Shown here: piece after piece, positions 36,040 to 48,489 of the stretch
Layout: every line of letters starts with the position of its first letter
Numbering within the stretch: position 1 is the stretch's first letter
Assembly (NCBI GenBank): GCA_025618425.1
Contig: CM046847.1
Location: forward strand, 15,284,468-15,348,467
DNA length: 64,000 nt
Source of the DNA: Heliocidaris tuberculata
Lineage: Eukaryota > Echinodermata > Echinoidea > Camarodonta > Echinometridae
Reading direction: 5' to 3'
The notes under the pieces: generated by a model
Told to the model about the DNA's origin: nothing
The model's database searches: none
What the model saw: the letters and a program-made list of their open reading frames with translations, nothing else
Position numbers and translations under genes: made by a program

Positions 36040-38459
36040 CTGGGGAAAAAACAGTACGAAACTAGGGGTTCAGAAAGAGATTAAAGATAATCCCCCGTTT
36101 TAGAGAAAAGAAAATTGCACTGAATATTGTTGAATATGACTTGATATTGTTCAAACTTCATCAAAAAATGCATGTGCCAGATTTAAAAAGGGATATTTCG
36201 TCCATTGTTACCAACGAACAATTGTAAATAAGTAAATAAGTGTAAACATCTGAAAGGAACGTCAAATCAATAAAGTCTACCGGTCAAAATGTGTACTGTC
36301 GACGGCCTAATTCAAACTTTTGCTTTCTTTGGCTGAAGTCGCATGGATAATTATTTTCCCTTGATCTTGAACAAGACAGCTATTTTGCCTTTTCATACAG
36401 TCATATTTTTCCTTAGTACCTCTGGCATTACTTCTTTCTTTTCTCTAGACGCACCTTTTTTTATCGAATTGTTTATTTTTTTATGTTTATTTCATGCAAT
36501 CCACGTTTGACTTTATGAATATAATTATGTACTATTATATGTCTTGTTTATATTTTAACGTGATTCTATTAAGTTTGATGTAAACTTTCGATTTTGTAAT
36601 GTGAAATAAAATATTGCATTGAACTTAATTGAATTGAAAATGAAGTCTACTGTTGTTTCATTATGATAAACATCAACGGCGGATTTAGGGAGACACTTCG
36701 GGTCCGTGCCCCTCCCTGTTGAAAGAAAAGTATACATTGTTCCCCCCACCCCCTTTGTAAATTGTGCCCCCTCCCCCTCCTCTTTTAGAACTGATAACCT
36801 CCCCCCCCCCCCCTTCTTTTTTTTATGCTTGTCAGCATAAGAATTCAGAAATATTCTTTGTGCTAAGTTGGCAAAAATAATGTTCACAATCTATGATGTA
36901 AATCCATGACCGGCATTCTTGTAATCTTAAAGCCTCTGCCTCTAATTCTTTAATATTTTTCATATTTACATCTCGTGTGATTGAAAATGTAAAATTTGAC
37001 TTTCCAAAAGTTATATGCATCATTGAAAATAATTTTTACTTTTAATCTATTTCCAGATGCATTTATGATTAGAACAAACAATATTACAAACAAAAATACT
37101 GTGGTTATTAGTGGAATTTAAGTGGAATTAATGCTAGATGGTCACAACAGATCGTGGGTGTCCGCAGCTGCGATCGGCTGTGTGTCAACTCCTTCCTCAT
37201 CAATCATGTCAATATTACAGTCACACCGTCAGACCGACCCCAAACCGACCGTAAAGCGACAAAATCTATGCCATTCGGGGTGATGTCAGCAGGGGCGGTT
37301 TACAGTCAGTTTTACGTCTGTCTGTTATCGAGGTTGTCAGTCTCTTATCGGTTTGGGGTCGGGCTAAAGAAATTGCCGGGTCGAGATCTTTCGAACATGC
37401 TCGAAAGATGGCCTTTTATCGGGTGAGGTCGGGAATCGTTCGGGCTCTATTCGGGGACAGTTCGGGAAGAGCGGGGAGCATCCAGAATGCGTTCAGGCTA
37501 TGGTTGACTAAAAATTCTGGATGCGGTCGGTTTCATTGCCAACTGGAGTCTGACTGTTGTCGGCCGAACCGTGTCCGAATCAAAGCTGATACAATACCGA
37601 ATGAATACTGAATGAAGTTTGTTTCCCCGACAAAAACAAAAAAAAAAAAAAAAAAAACGAACAAAGCCGCACCACGTCCGAGACAAAACAGAACGAGGCA
37701 TGGCCTGTATCAACACCGACAACAAACTGATGAAAGCCCCTAATAGCTAAAAAGTAACCGTGCTAAACTGCTACGTAAAGCTGTAATTTCTCTTTTTGGA
37801 TTTGAGAGGGTTTGCTTAAAGACTTGCCACTGGCCAGGCCCCCTTGAAAATTTTTAAGAGGGGTAGCATCAGGGCACGTGCCCCAGCCAGCGGCACTTGA
37901 AGGGGCGCAAAAAAGAAAAAGAGAGAAAGAGAATGGGAGTTAGGAGGGTAAAGATGCTAAGTGCATTAGAATTTTTTTTTTTTTTTTTTTAGATTAAAAA
38001 TGCGAATTTTAAAAATATAACTAAGTCGTTTTGCCCCCTCTCATAATTATATCGATACAGGATCACCTAGTTTCACTTCCCAGTATTGGCTATATCAGTA
38101 TATAAATAACATTTTAAAAGGGTTCAAAATTGAAAAACAAAATGTCATTCTTACTGCTTTACTCCCTAGTATATAAGATTTATCAGACTTTTAACATTTT
38201 AGGATAAAGTGTATAAACTTTTATTTTCAAAGGTTCAACATTTAAAAGAAATCGTAACTTTAGGTTTCCTGGCTAAGTTCATATTTCATATTTTTTCTCC
38301 TGAATAGGATATCTTTTATCTATGTTGAAAAACTCGAAACTCTTGGATTTTTTTTTTTTTTTTTTTTTTTTTTGTAGGTAAAATGTATAAGACATTGACT
38401 TTTGTTTAGGCTTTTAAAAAATCGCTTCGCTCCCTTTTAGGTATGGTCAGGGGTGGGGG

Positions 38460-38720
38460 TGTAGAGCCCACAAAATATAAAAATCTACCACAAATGAAAG
38501 AATAACCACAAATATAAAAACATTGCACCTTCACATGTCAAAATAACCACAAATGTCATAACATGTCAACTACAAGTGTAAAAATAACCACAAATGTAAA
38601 AATATTTCGCCCACATATGTAAAAATCTGTTTTACCACAAATTTAAAAACATTTCCCCTACAAAATGCAAAAATTTCCATTTTTACCTCAAATTTTCAAC
38701 CGCAAATGTAAAACCTAATT
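38460..38720. repeat. degenerate tandem repeat
   Basis: About ten imperfect units related to taaccacaaatgtaaaaat, spaced 18-35 nt apart, inside T-box intron 6. Confidence 0.75.
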
Positions 38721-41040
38721 GCTTGCATAATGCACCTATAAGATCAGTTATTATGAGATGTATGTGTGTGTGCGTGTGTAAGCGTGTGTGTGATGATTCC
38801 TGACCATTAAAATGCCTAAAATATCGAAAGACCCTTGTACAAAAAATCACTAAACTAGTGGTTTACTAGTGGTTTACCGTTTACAGGGGCGAGGTCGAGG
38901 AGCTGATCATAAACTTCAATGGCAGGAAAATTCACATAATCGCAAAAGAACAAAAAATTATTTTATCAGTTTCAAGAGGGCGCTTCATATAAATTGAATT
39001 TGAACGTAATTTTTACTCTTTATTTACGCGATTTTTAATGATGAAATATTAAATGGTTGAAACCTGCATTGTTTCAATCTAGTGATAATCGTAGATAACA
39101 CAAATGTACACTATATACTGCATGCTGTTTTAAATAAAAATAAGGTGCGGTAGCCGTTAGTAACTAAAAAAGAGCCACTACTATTCAACAAAACAATGAG
39201 GTAAACGTTTGAAAAAATATAGATTCAAAAGTGTACATTCATCAAATTGATTTTTATTAAATTATATTTATCATTTTGCCACAGTTAAATTAAATTCATC
39301 GTTCTGGACTCCCGTACGATCCCGTTCAATCCCCAATGTTCAAACATTCATCCAATCAATACGCCAAATATTCACACCATAATGATCGAAATATCACATT
39401 CTTTCATATGATAACAATGAAAACGGGAAATTTCAAAGTCATGGTTTTCATATCTGACCAATAAGACTGTGATTTATCTTTCAAAAAAAGGGATAGGCCT
39501 ATTCCGCACAGGCGACGGGCAACGATCTCCTCATATTCAGGCAACGATATGCCCGAATGTCCTTATATTTGGGCAGGGGCGAGGATATCGGGGGGATGGG
39601 GGGTATACATCCCCCAACTTTTCAGGTGGGGGTGGTGTGTACAAACATCCCCCCCCCCCCCGATGTTTCACCCCCACAAAAAAAAAATGGTGGAAAATAT
39701 ACATTTCTATTATATGTTGTAGATAAATATAATTTGATATATTATATCTATCAGTATTATTCGTATTTATATATTCTTTATTTCAATATAGATATTATTT
39801 ATTTATGTAAAATATTGTATGGCGAGAGTGCCTAAGTCTATGAAGTGCCCTTGTCTGTGCACACGAGTAAATGCACGATTCTGATAAAACAAAACACGCA
39901 ACGATCACAAACTTTTCATCTTTATCATAGCGACAGGTATTCATGCAAAAAACGAATCAAAATATTGAAAAACGGTCTTATTTCAGATAATTTATTCTCA
40001 AGCCTCAAAATGTTGTCTTTTACGTCAAAACTCCCGAACTGCGTATGAAATGAATGAGTGCGCAGACATGGGCACTATCATTTTTTTTTAAAGTTGAAAT
40101 GACACGGCCGCCGTTTCTTGTGAAAATAGCATCGTTTTTGCTCTAATTTTGATAAGATTTTTTGCAAACTTGCTCTTTCGAATATCAGGAATAATTAATT
40201 AAGCTTTAGAGGAATATTAAAGAAATTCTTGTTCATTTTTAGGTCAAAATCTTAGGTGCGCAGACATAGGGGTCCCTATCATATATTTATATGAATTTAT
40301 TAATATTTATCTACAATTCTGTCGTTGCCTCTGAATTTTCCCGATATATTTTTACACTACTAGAAAGTTAAAACCATCTACTTCAAATTATACAAGATGG
40401 GTGTTGATCTGGGAGGGATATGGAGGTATAATTTTTTTTTAAAGATTGAAGTGGGGGGGGGGGTGGGGTGTGGCCTGTGTAACCAATACCCAATACCATC
40501 CCCAAATATATTTTGAGGTGATATTTTTTTTGAAAGCCATAATGCAGAAAAATTATTTAGATTAAAAGTACATGTAATTTTTCTCGATTTAGAGGGTTTA
40601 GTCGGTAACTTTCCATTATAATGCAATTTTGCTGCACTCATGTTATTATTAATACTAACAATTTTCAAAATTGAAATGAAAATATAGTCACAGGAATCGA
40701 ATGTGGGGGAAAGAGGGAATATATCACCCCAATATTTATCGAGGATGATGACCTGTGTCATCATCTTCCACGGTCAACTCTCCCATTTGTCGTACACCAA
40801 CGTTGAATTCCATTTTTCTCCTTAGCGCCTTTTCCCTCAGGGCAGTAGTAAAAATATATAATAAAAAGTATATTTTTTATAGGTCCTCCAAAAGTAAAAA
40901 TATCTTACTGAGTAAATACATGTACGTGTAAAAAAATTGACATATTAGTCATTTTGTGTGTTGGGAACATATAGGGAAGTTAACCGCCGCTATATCACAG
41001 TGACCGTATCGATTCGGCTAATTTGAAATTCCATTATGTA

Positions 41041-41180
41041 TAGTGATTACAACTTTTAAAAATCACAACTTTCTTATTGCTTGTCCGATTTCGTTAAAAC
41101 TTTTTTCCAATCTGCTTCTCCTGATTTTCTGCTCTCTCTCTCTCTCTCTCAGAATAACTTGCCATTCAGGTTGGATTGTA
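41041..41180. repeat. right half of palindromic TTAA element (family 1)
   Basis: Matches the right arm of the element at 8845-9428 (cacaactttcttattgcttg, ending caggttggatt). A CT microsatellite replaces part of the arm (about 41131-41150). The terminus is eroded. Confidence 0.65.
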
Positions 41181-42478
41181 GTGTTCTAGAAACCCTAGAT
41201 TCGAAGCTTAGGCTGCGGGTAATTCTCCAGTTCTAGCATCAACTTGTCGTAGAGCCAACGCTGATTTCCCTATCAAAGATCCACTTTCTAACCCCAAAAT
41301 TACCGGGATGGCATCCTTCTCTTTCTCTCCTGCAACATTCTACCCATAGCCAGAAATTGGGCAACTGCGGCCTCTCACGCATCATGATGGTTTTGTAAGC
41401 GGTGGCGTATCTCGCAGCCTCTGCCTACAACATTTATAAACTCAAAATACAAACCATACTGAGTTTCCGCTTTGAAATCAGAAATATGGCAGTACATAGA
41501 AATTATTTCATGTTGCACTTAAGCCGTCACTAGTAGCCAAAGTTTCATAAACATGATAACAAAAACTTGTAAAAGCGAAGAAGCAAAACGACCGAGCGGT
41601 AGATTTCCTTTTCAATTTCCAACCCCCAAGTTCTCAAGCATTTGACCCATATAAAAAAAAAAAAAGCAAGGGAGCACTGTACTGACTAATGAGCGTTAAC
41701 GTTTGTTCAACTTTTTAACATTGCAAACAATTGTTCTGTTTACATCTTCCTATATTTGTCCGAAAAATTAATGAGAATCCCGAATAAATTAAAGACATTT
41801 AGTTTGGCAACGAAAAGTTCAGATATCGTTCAAACCTTTGAAAATGTCTTTTTATGCAGTGTTTTCCTTTAAGGGGATGGAACAAAATGTTAAGATATCA
41901 TGATTACACCTATGAAAACATGCTTGTAGAGCAGGAAGAATTAGTATTTTCGAATTTCGAACACTTAAAAACCCTGTTTATAATCAATTTATATCAAATA
42001 TTGGGGATCGAAATGACTACATCCTGAAAAAAAATTTGAGAGGAGGCAAAGCAATCGAGCTTCAGAAAATCCTTGAAACACTATTTCTTTTTCACTTAAC
42101 ACTCGATTCGGGGTGTCGTTTAAGGACCATTATTTTATTCATTTTCTCCTCTTTCTTTGACTCTGTTGTATTTTTTGCGTCCCTTCAAGTGCCACCGGGG
42201 GTCGTGGCCCTCTGCCCCCTTAGATAGGCTACTGCTTGCAGGAACTCCTGCGATGTGGTCTGGGTTGTGCCAGTGGAGTTTTTTTAGCAGGGACATGGGG
42301 AACACGTTCCCCTACTCCTCCCCATCGAAAGGCCAAAGAGGGAAAGAGCGAATTAAAAGCAGGAGGAGGTAACGTGAACAAAAGACCACAAGACCCATCC
42401 CACGTCTTCTATCATGTCTACATAATTAACTTGTTCTCTTGCATTTTATCCCTTAAATATTAACAGTTGTCCCCTTAA

Positions 42479-42682
42479 CCCTAAAAAGGGCCGGGTTATT
42501 TTAGCCATCTCACAGCCGGGGGTGGATTCTGCCCCCCCCCCCCCCCGAGATCTCGACCGTCGACAGCGTGATTGCGCTGAAAATAATCAACAAAACTGTA
42601 TAGTTAAATGCTCCGAAATAATTTATCGTGAGAAACGTCTATACGGGGTGGATTCCGCCCCCCCCCCCCGGCCCTTTTAGGG
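42479..42682. mobile_element. piggyBac-like MITE (TTAA duplication)
   Basis: Flanked by TTAA at 42475-42478 and 42683-42686. Termini CCCTAAAAAGGGCCGGG and the complement of CCCTAAAAGGGCCGGG are nearly perfect. CCC-starting ends at TTAA fit piggyBac-derived elements. The 204-bp body contains ggtggattc(t/c)gcccccc twice. Confidence 0.72.
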
Positions 42683-43150
42683 TTAATGGCTGAAGTCATG
42701 CTACTTCACTTGACTGTGAAATGGTGATCTTCACACCTTGAGATCGAAGACCACCTTGAGATCGATCAATATAAAGACGAGAAACACTAGCTTTTTACTC
42801 AGCTGTTGGCTGTCGGGATGGATGCGGGGATTGGCAGGATGCATTCGGGCTGTTTACCAGGTCAATTCGGGGACATCGGTTTGTCGTCGGGCCTGCATCA
42901 GTTCCCGACAGAGTGAAATTTTATAAATTTTGGTTGGTCTGAAATTTGTCGGTCTGTTGTCGGTCTGGGCGGTGTGACTGCGCTATTACATACCCCGTCT
43001 AATGCTATGGTCACAACTGATCGTGCGTGTTTTTACAGCCTTCGAGATAGTAGCAAGCGTCTCGGGAATTATATTCCATAGGATTAGGGTTAGTTCACGC
43101 AGTTCACGCATTACTTCAACATAGGGCTACAGGGGAATCTGCATGCTCAC

Positions 43151-43356
43151 CTTCCACTGTAAGTCGTGTCCCAGAAGATGACGGCTGCGGCTTTCGCTCG
43201 AATCTACTCGGACGTTGGCCAAAGATCTTGTCGCGGATAATGGTTGGTGGTGACCGGGTACTGGACCAAGGTGAGCAGGAAAGCGTTGCATGATTGGAAG
43301 CCCATATCTTCTCTTTCCAGTCATATGAGCATTGAGAGAGTGTGTGGATGAAAAAG
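43151..43356 (-). CDS. T-box transcription factor, exon 6
   Basis: Acceptor ctgtttatcag| before 43356, donor TGGAAG|GTGAGC after 43151. The first two bases complete a codon begun in exon 5, and the exon ends in phase 0. Encodes residues 456-523, FSSTHSLNAHMTGKRRYGLP to LLGHDLQWK, with a basic KRR patch that could be part of a nuclear localisation signal (inference). A second frame is also open across this exon, but it hits a stop at once in exon 7, so the chosen frame is favoured. Confidence 0.72.
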
Positions 43357-43650
43357 CTGATAAACAGAATAGTTCAAAGGAAAGGTTAGTATTTTTCCCT
43401 GAAGGTAAATCCAAACACTGATTTTATATCTATTTGATGTAGGAAGGAAATACAGATGTTTTTAAATGTGAACTGGACTCGGTGAAACAATAAACAGTTG
43501 CAGATCCGGGGGAAGGGGCACAAGGGGCACGTTCCACATCTTTTAACTTCAAACTTGACAGAAGACGACTTTGAAATAAAACCGTTAACCTTAACAGCGG
43601 TCAAGGCTGCGAGGATTTTAGGGGCGCAATAGCAAGTGCCCCATAGCCGC

Positions 43651-43777
43651 ATAGAGAGAGTCTGGCCAACTCGGTTTCAGATGGGCACAACATGGCGTAT
43701 ATTCCTTCGTTACATGCTTGCCTAACAAAGCATCATGTTGTTACCCACCGGAGCAGAGTTGGCCAGACTCTCTCTAT
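43651..43777. repeat. inverted repeat with 22-nt perfect arms
   Basis: Arms at 43651-43672 (atagagagagtctggccaac..) and 43756-43777 are exact reverse complements around an 83-nt spacer, inside intron 5 of the T-box gene. Possibly the ends of a tiny foldback element. Confidence 0.75.
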
Positions 43778-44021
43778 ATACGGCACTGTGCCCCCCCCCC
43801 CCCCCACGACACACACATTACACATTACATTCCCACAGACCCATTTTGAAAGTTTTAGACGTACTTTCGTATTACTCCGTTAGCGCCTTATTTTATGCTC
43901 GTTGCCGTTTTTTGGCGATCAGTTAATGGTAAAATGGTGAGGACATATTCGGTGCGTGTATCATTATGATAATAAATCATCATTTACCAAGTTCTATAGT
44001 TGAAAAGTTCATCAGTATTAC

Positions 44022-44089
44022 CTTCTCTATCTCTGTAATCTGAGAGTAGATGGTGCTCCTCAGGAAACATATTAGCTCCTTGTAACATT
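44022..44089 (-). CDS. T-box transcription factor, exon 5 (68-nt exon)
   Basis: Found by phase matching: exon 4 leaves two bases and exon 6 needs one base before it, and only a piece of 3n+2 nt fits. Here the minus strand shows acceptor tattctatcggaacag|, 68 coding nt and donor AGAAG|GTAATA. It encodes MLQGANMFPEEHHLLSDYRDRE plus split Ala codons at both edges (residues 432-455). The read-through is open only in this frame. It sits just after the T-box domain and resembles no named domain. Confidence 0.72.
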
Positions 44090-44328
44090 CTGTTCCGATA
44101 GAATACAAAACCACATAATTTAAGAATGAATGATGTCACATTATGAACCCTCTCTCATGCTCGAGAGGAGACGTGACGACAGTTGTTCTTGCAGAAATAA
44201 GCCTTCAAAGTAATCCTCAGCAACAACAATGTTGCAATATTGAAATTTATGAAATCGTTTTGCAAAAAGGTTTGTTCGCAACTTCCGCCCTTTACAGTTA
44301 ATTATATTTTGAAGATATTTGCACTTAC

Positions 44329-44756
44329 GCTGCTACTTCTGCGTCTCTAAAAGCCTTTGCAAAAGGGTTGTTCTGTATTTTAAGCTGGGTGATGTGGTCG
44401 TTCTGGTATGCCGTCACGGCGACAAAGGACGTCTCAGGGAATGATATGTATGTCATCTGGTCAACGCGATGATCGAGCGAACTTCTCGTACTCTGTGACG
44501 ATCCCTCCAAGTGTCTCATTCCAGTCGACGTTGACGCCGCGTCACTGTATGAAGGGTCTGGAGGTTGATGATCTTGTTGTATATGCAGCCACGTCGGACC
44601 TGAAGGCGATGTCGACATCGGATGTGACGACGATGACGATTCAGACACTGAGTCATTCTCTGCCTTGATGTCGTCATGCTGGGATGGTTTGTCCGAAATA
44701 AGTCGTTCAATGAAGAGTCGAGGTGTATACTTGTGCATCGAATGTAGAACGATTTG
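44329..44756 (-). CDS. T-box transcription factor, exon 4 (T-box, C-terminal half)
   Basis: Enters in phase 0 from exon 3 (acceptor actattatag|CAA) and leaves two bases at donor AGC|GTAAGT. Starts [19 protein letters not shown], then has about 80 residues of Ser/Asp/Pro-rich sequence with no counterpart in ordinary T-boxes, then [39 protein letters not shown]. The HKY.PRL, FPET.F.AVTAYQN and NPFAKAFRD motifs are the strongest T-box signatures and include DNA-contacting residues by family knowledge. Residues 290-431. The NPFAKAF form (Ala rather than Gly) also occurs in Brachyury. Confidence 0.93.
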
Positions 44757-45720
44757 CTATAATAGTTCAGAAATATCAGAGTTATAACAAAATGAAGATC
44801 TAATCAACAGATCAACACATTATTTCGAATGCACGTCAAAAATGAAGCCCCGAAGGGTTTTTTGAATTTCTTCTTTTTTAAAATAATAATGATAATGATA
44901 ATAACAACAACAACAACAATAATAGTAATAATAATAATAATGATAATGATAATAATAATAATGATAATGGCGACTTCTTGTATAGCACTCTTGTCTGTGA
45001 CGCCGTGACGCTCCCTGCGCTCTAACGTTATTACAGTACTTATCCAATAAAAGAAAGTATTAGCATTTTTTTTGGGGGGGAGTGATGTTAATCGACATGA
45101 TAACTTTAGATAATAAAGCAAATGAATGCATGTTTTTATGTAGTCATATGAAGCAACAACCATACAAACAGTAGTTCTACATGTTGTCTATACAAACGCA
45201 ACAAAATAATGACCTTTTCTAATTGCAGGAGTGCGCCTGATTATCATCAGGCTTTTACCATGGCAATAGACCGTATTTGTTAATGAGATTTGTATGGCTT
45301 CGAAAGAAACAGTTCCTTTGAAAGATAATTCTTGTAAGTAGCACATCGCTGCTCAAACAATGATTAGCCTACTTACAGTGAGACAAACGTCTTGAAAGAA
45401 ATAGTGAGGGAAGTGAAAGGGGCGATTGAAGGGAAGGAATAGAAGTGCCAATAATTTGCATACTTAGATGACATTCACTGCCTTTTATCTCACCTGCTTC
45501 CTTGATTCCTGGCATTGCACTCCTTCACTAGAGACAATTTCGGGGGGGAAAGGGCAAGTTATCAGATCTTTCAGGTGCTTTTTACAGTCGAAAATATTAA
45601 AAGTGGAGGGGCACAGTTTCCTTTTGTGTATTTAAGGTATGCGACATTGGTTTTAAAAGGGAAACGGGTCGGTTGTGCCCACACCCCCCCCCCCCCCCAT
45701 AAGTGCTTCACCCGTCTCAC
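44757..45720 (-). other. T-box gene intron 3
   Basis: Contains an imperfect triplet repeat (aat/gat/aac) at about 44881-44968 and no coding sequence. Boundaries are AAC|GTGAGA and tatag|CAA. Confidence 0.75.
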
Positions 45721-45898
45721 GTTTTTTGCTTTGGTGTCCTTATTGTTGGTGATCTTGAGTTTCGCGAAGCTCACTACGTTGCTCTCCCAGAAGAGGCCAT
45801 GATTTGGAGAAGAAGTATGTTCGAAGGGTTCGTTGAGCATCTCGGGATCAGCTTTTCCCACAGCTAGCCATTTTCCATTTATAAATTTATAGCGACTC
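45721..45898 (-). CDS. T-box transcription factor, exon 3 (T-box core)
   Basis: Acceptor acgccacag| before 45898; the first base completes an Arg codon from exon 2; donor AAAAAC|GTGAGA after 45721 in phase 0. Encodes RYKFINGKWLAVGKADPE, then HTSSPNHGLFW, VVSFAKLKITNN and KDTKAKN (residues 231-289). RYKF..GKW...GKADPE and SP..G..W...VSF.KLK.TNN are classic T-box text, including the beta-strands that build the DNA-binding beta-barrel. The usual HPDSP reads HTSSP here. Confidence 0.93.
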
Positions 45899-47331
45899 CT
45901 GTGGCGTATAGATAATTTAGATACATCGAGATATGATAATGATAATGTTACCTCCGATTCGTATAGAGTTATGCAATTCTACATTCCTACCCAGAAGGGT
46001 CAACTCCCTGTCATCTACCTCATTGTTAGAAAAGGGATCTCAGTGCCCCTACCATGATATTATCCCCACCCTTTCTCCTGTCCAAGAAAGGAACTTGTTT
46101 AGATTGTTTGTGTAGAACTCATTGTTTACTACTCTTTGTAGATGGTCAACGGTGATTCTGTATTTAAGCACCTCTGTTTATTAATAATGGCCAGTTCTCT
46201 AGTCAGTTAATTAGTTTGCAGTTCAATTCAGAGTTCGAGTTCAGAGCTCGTGTTAAGAGTTAGAGTTCAGAGTTAGAGTTTAGCGTTAGAGTTCAGAGTT
46301 CAGAGTTCAGAGTTTAGAGGTATTAGATTGTAGAATTCGAGTTCAGAGTTTGATTTCAGAGGAGAGTCCAGAGTTAGTGTTCAAAGTTAGAGTTCAGAGT
46401 TATTCATGTTCCAGTAGTATTACGAAGCTGAAATACACCGCAGCAGCATTTCTCATTGGTCGTTTCGAACGAGAACTAAATGAGATGATTTTTACAGTCT
46501 TCATCCTCTGTCAAGAATAACAGAACATTAATTTTTAACTACAATTCTGAGAGAGTGATATATAACAATTTAGTCTAAACTGGCTGGAAATGTGAATGTT
46601 ATTCGAAAAGGAACACAATTGTCATATGATCTGTACAACAAGATCCCCTAAAACTTATCTAAGGTATAGTTTCATTCTTTCAGTCGACAACAATATTGAT
46701 TTGATTATGTACAAGGAAGTGTTAACATATTTCAATATTATTAATGTTTTTGAGATAAGTTTACTTGTGTTGTTTTAGTTCTCATTATTGAGTACTGGGC
46801 GCTAACTAAACAACGTTGAATGACATCAACTAATAGACATGTTTTGTGAAGAAGGGCAGATGAAAGGAAGATACAATGTGTCATGGTAAAAGTATATCCA
46901 AGAAGGCCAGTTTACTGAATCTACCCAGGACTTTTGCTTATACTTATTTAGGTTCACCTGTCACGCATATTAAGCATCTCTACGGATAGAGTCCACTTTG
47001 CATACATCAGTTTTTGTTGTTGTTGTTTTATTGTAAAAAAAAAATGCCTAGATTTAGCAAAGAGATCTAGAATTCAACAAATCACTTATGTCCGATGCTT
47101 ACGAGGCGTCCTTGTGGTTGCATTATTATTTACTAAAGAAAACCAACACAGGCAATTATCGAATGCCCCCGTACTTCAAGGTGATGCTTATAATATTAAT
47201 TTAGCATTCATTTGTATGACACTCTAACATGGCGAGTCAGAGACCATGCCAGTTGTCGACGCAGTTCTGCGTCAGCATGCGTCTGGTATGCAACGGGTAT
47301 TAAAGTATAGTAAATCATTGTCCCAGCTTAC
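45899..47331 (-). other. T-box gene intron 2
   Basis: Holds an imperfect six-base minisatellite (46213-46410) and otherwise unique AT-rich DNA. Confidence 0.7.
46213..46410. repeat. imperfect hexamer minisatellite
   Basis: Roughly 30 units related to agagtt with c/a/t interruptions (agagttcagagttagagttt-like), about 200 nt, in T-box intron 2. Confidence 0.85.
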
Positions 47332-47421
47332 CTGTTGTCTGATGTAATTGTTACAGAAATACGATACAGGGCATCTGGTTGTAAACCTGACAACGAAACG
47401 GCAAAACAGGGAAACATCCGC
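47332..47421 (-). CDS. T-box transcription factor, exon 2 (90-nt exon)
   Basis: Acceptor ttctgtgtag| before 47421 and donor AACAG|GTAAGC after 47332. One base completes the Arg split with exon 1, 29 codons follow, and two bases remain to pair with exon 3. It encodes RMFPCFAVSLSGLQPDALYR and ISVTITSDN (residues 201-229), matching the conserved T-box opening GRRMFP..V.(L/I)SGL.P...Y. The exon was located by searching for this motif between exons 1 and 3; similarity and phase agree. Confidence 0.92.
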
Positions 47422-48346
47422 CTACACAGAAGAAAAAGGATGTTTTCTTCAAAGAAACAATTTTCTGACTACTGATTTACCACTTCCACAGGGATATAAC
47501 GAGAATCAGGTAAAAAAGGTCGAAGACGATTTTTCGTTTCATCTGAAATATATTTCGTTTGATCATACCCCGCCCCCTCCCCGCCAACACACACACACCC
47601 ATTATCGGGTTTGCTATTGTAAAAGTTTTGTTTTCCTGACCTTATGTAATTCATTTCGTTTTAATCTGAACTTTTTTAGGATTCCATAGCTCTTTGTCAA
47701 ACTCTCAGCTTGAGTGTAGAATTATCTCGACCAAAAACATCACATTATCCTTATTCATTCATTAGTTTTATAGATTTATTTAAACATGAAATAATCTACT
47801 GTTACAAATGATACTATTTTCCATACTGGTCTTGTAGGCCCACATTTGATTAAAAGTAAACTAAATTATTATAATGGTCAACATTTTTCCATGGTGCAAC
47901 TGACAAATCTATACAACAATAAAAAGAGGAAAATGGTTACCGAATAGCTCTGAAAGGGTAATTATATCAAAATCCATCACTACAGCCAAACAAATTCGCT
48001 TTTCTCTTAGATCTTTTGGATAGTTTGTCTTTTTGATAAATCCAAGTTTAATCAATTTGATTTTTAAAAAACATTTTATTTGAAATTCACATGAAAGACA
48101 GTTCAATTGTATTTCATTTTGATATGTTTTCACGAAACAAAAACTGTGCTATACATATTCCCGAATCAAAGATATATGTAATTTTAAGATTTCTGTTGCT
48201 ACATTAATTTTGATGAAATATATAAAGTTGTCGTCTGTAAAAATCTAAAGTAGATCGCTAACCCATTATCATGTTCATTTGAAATAAAATCGTAATTTGG
48301 CGTCAATCATATGAAATTGTTATCAAATTGGTAGTGAATAGAAATT

Positions 48347-48414
<68 letters not shown>

Positions 48415-48489
48415 AGTCAGAACGGCCTTCTTGACGAGGTAGCCCTGCGGCAAACATTGCTAACGGGTACATCCTATAGCACCGCTTAC
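47422..48489 (-). other. T-box gene intron 1
   Basis: Contains a (CT)n run of about 62 nt at 48351-48412, roughly 80 nt from the exon 1 donor. No other recognisable feature. Confidence 0.75.
48351..48412. repeat. (CT)n microsatellite in T-box intron 1
   Basis: Uninterrupted CT run; on the transcribed (minus) strand it reads as GA repeats just downstream of exon 1. Confidence 0.95.

Larger units (their letters stand above)
36040..43150 (-). other. T-box gene intron 6 (7.1 kb) with many repeat remnants
   Basis: Contains a degenerate tandem repeat (38460-38720), a half copy of the family 1 TTAA element (41041-41180), a TTAA-type MITE (42479-42682), long homopolymer runs, and GC-rich repeats at about 37140-37620 and 42800-43060 that share text (ggtcacaac(a/t)gatcgtg, gtcggtctg). 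A partial hAT-like end occurs at about 36675. No further exon was needed or seen. Confidence 0.65.

Noticed and set aside
43151..43356. Alternative frame of T-box exon 6 (text YDWKEKIWASNHATLS)
   Set aside because: It is open within the exon, but joining to exon 7 gives a stop after about ten codons, whereas the chosen frame continues to the end of the gene.
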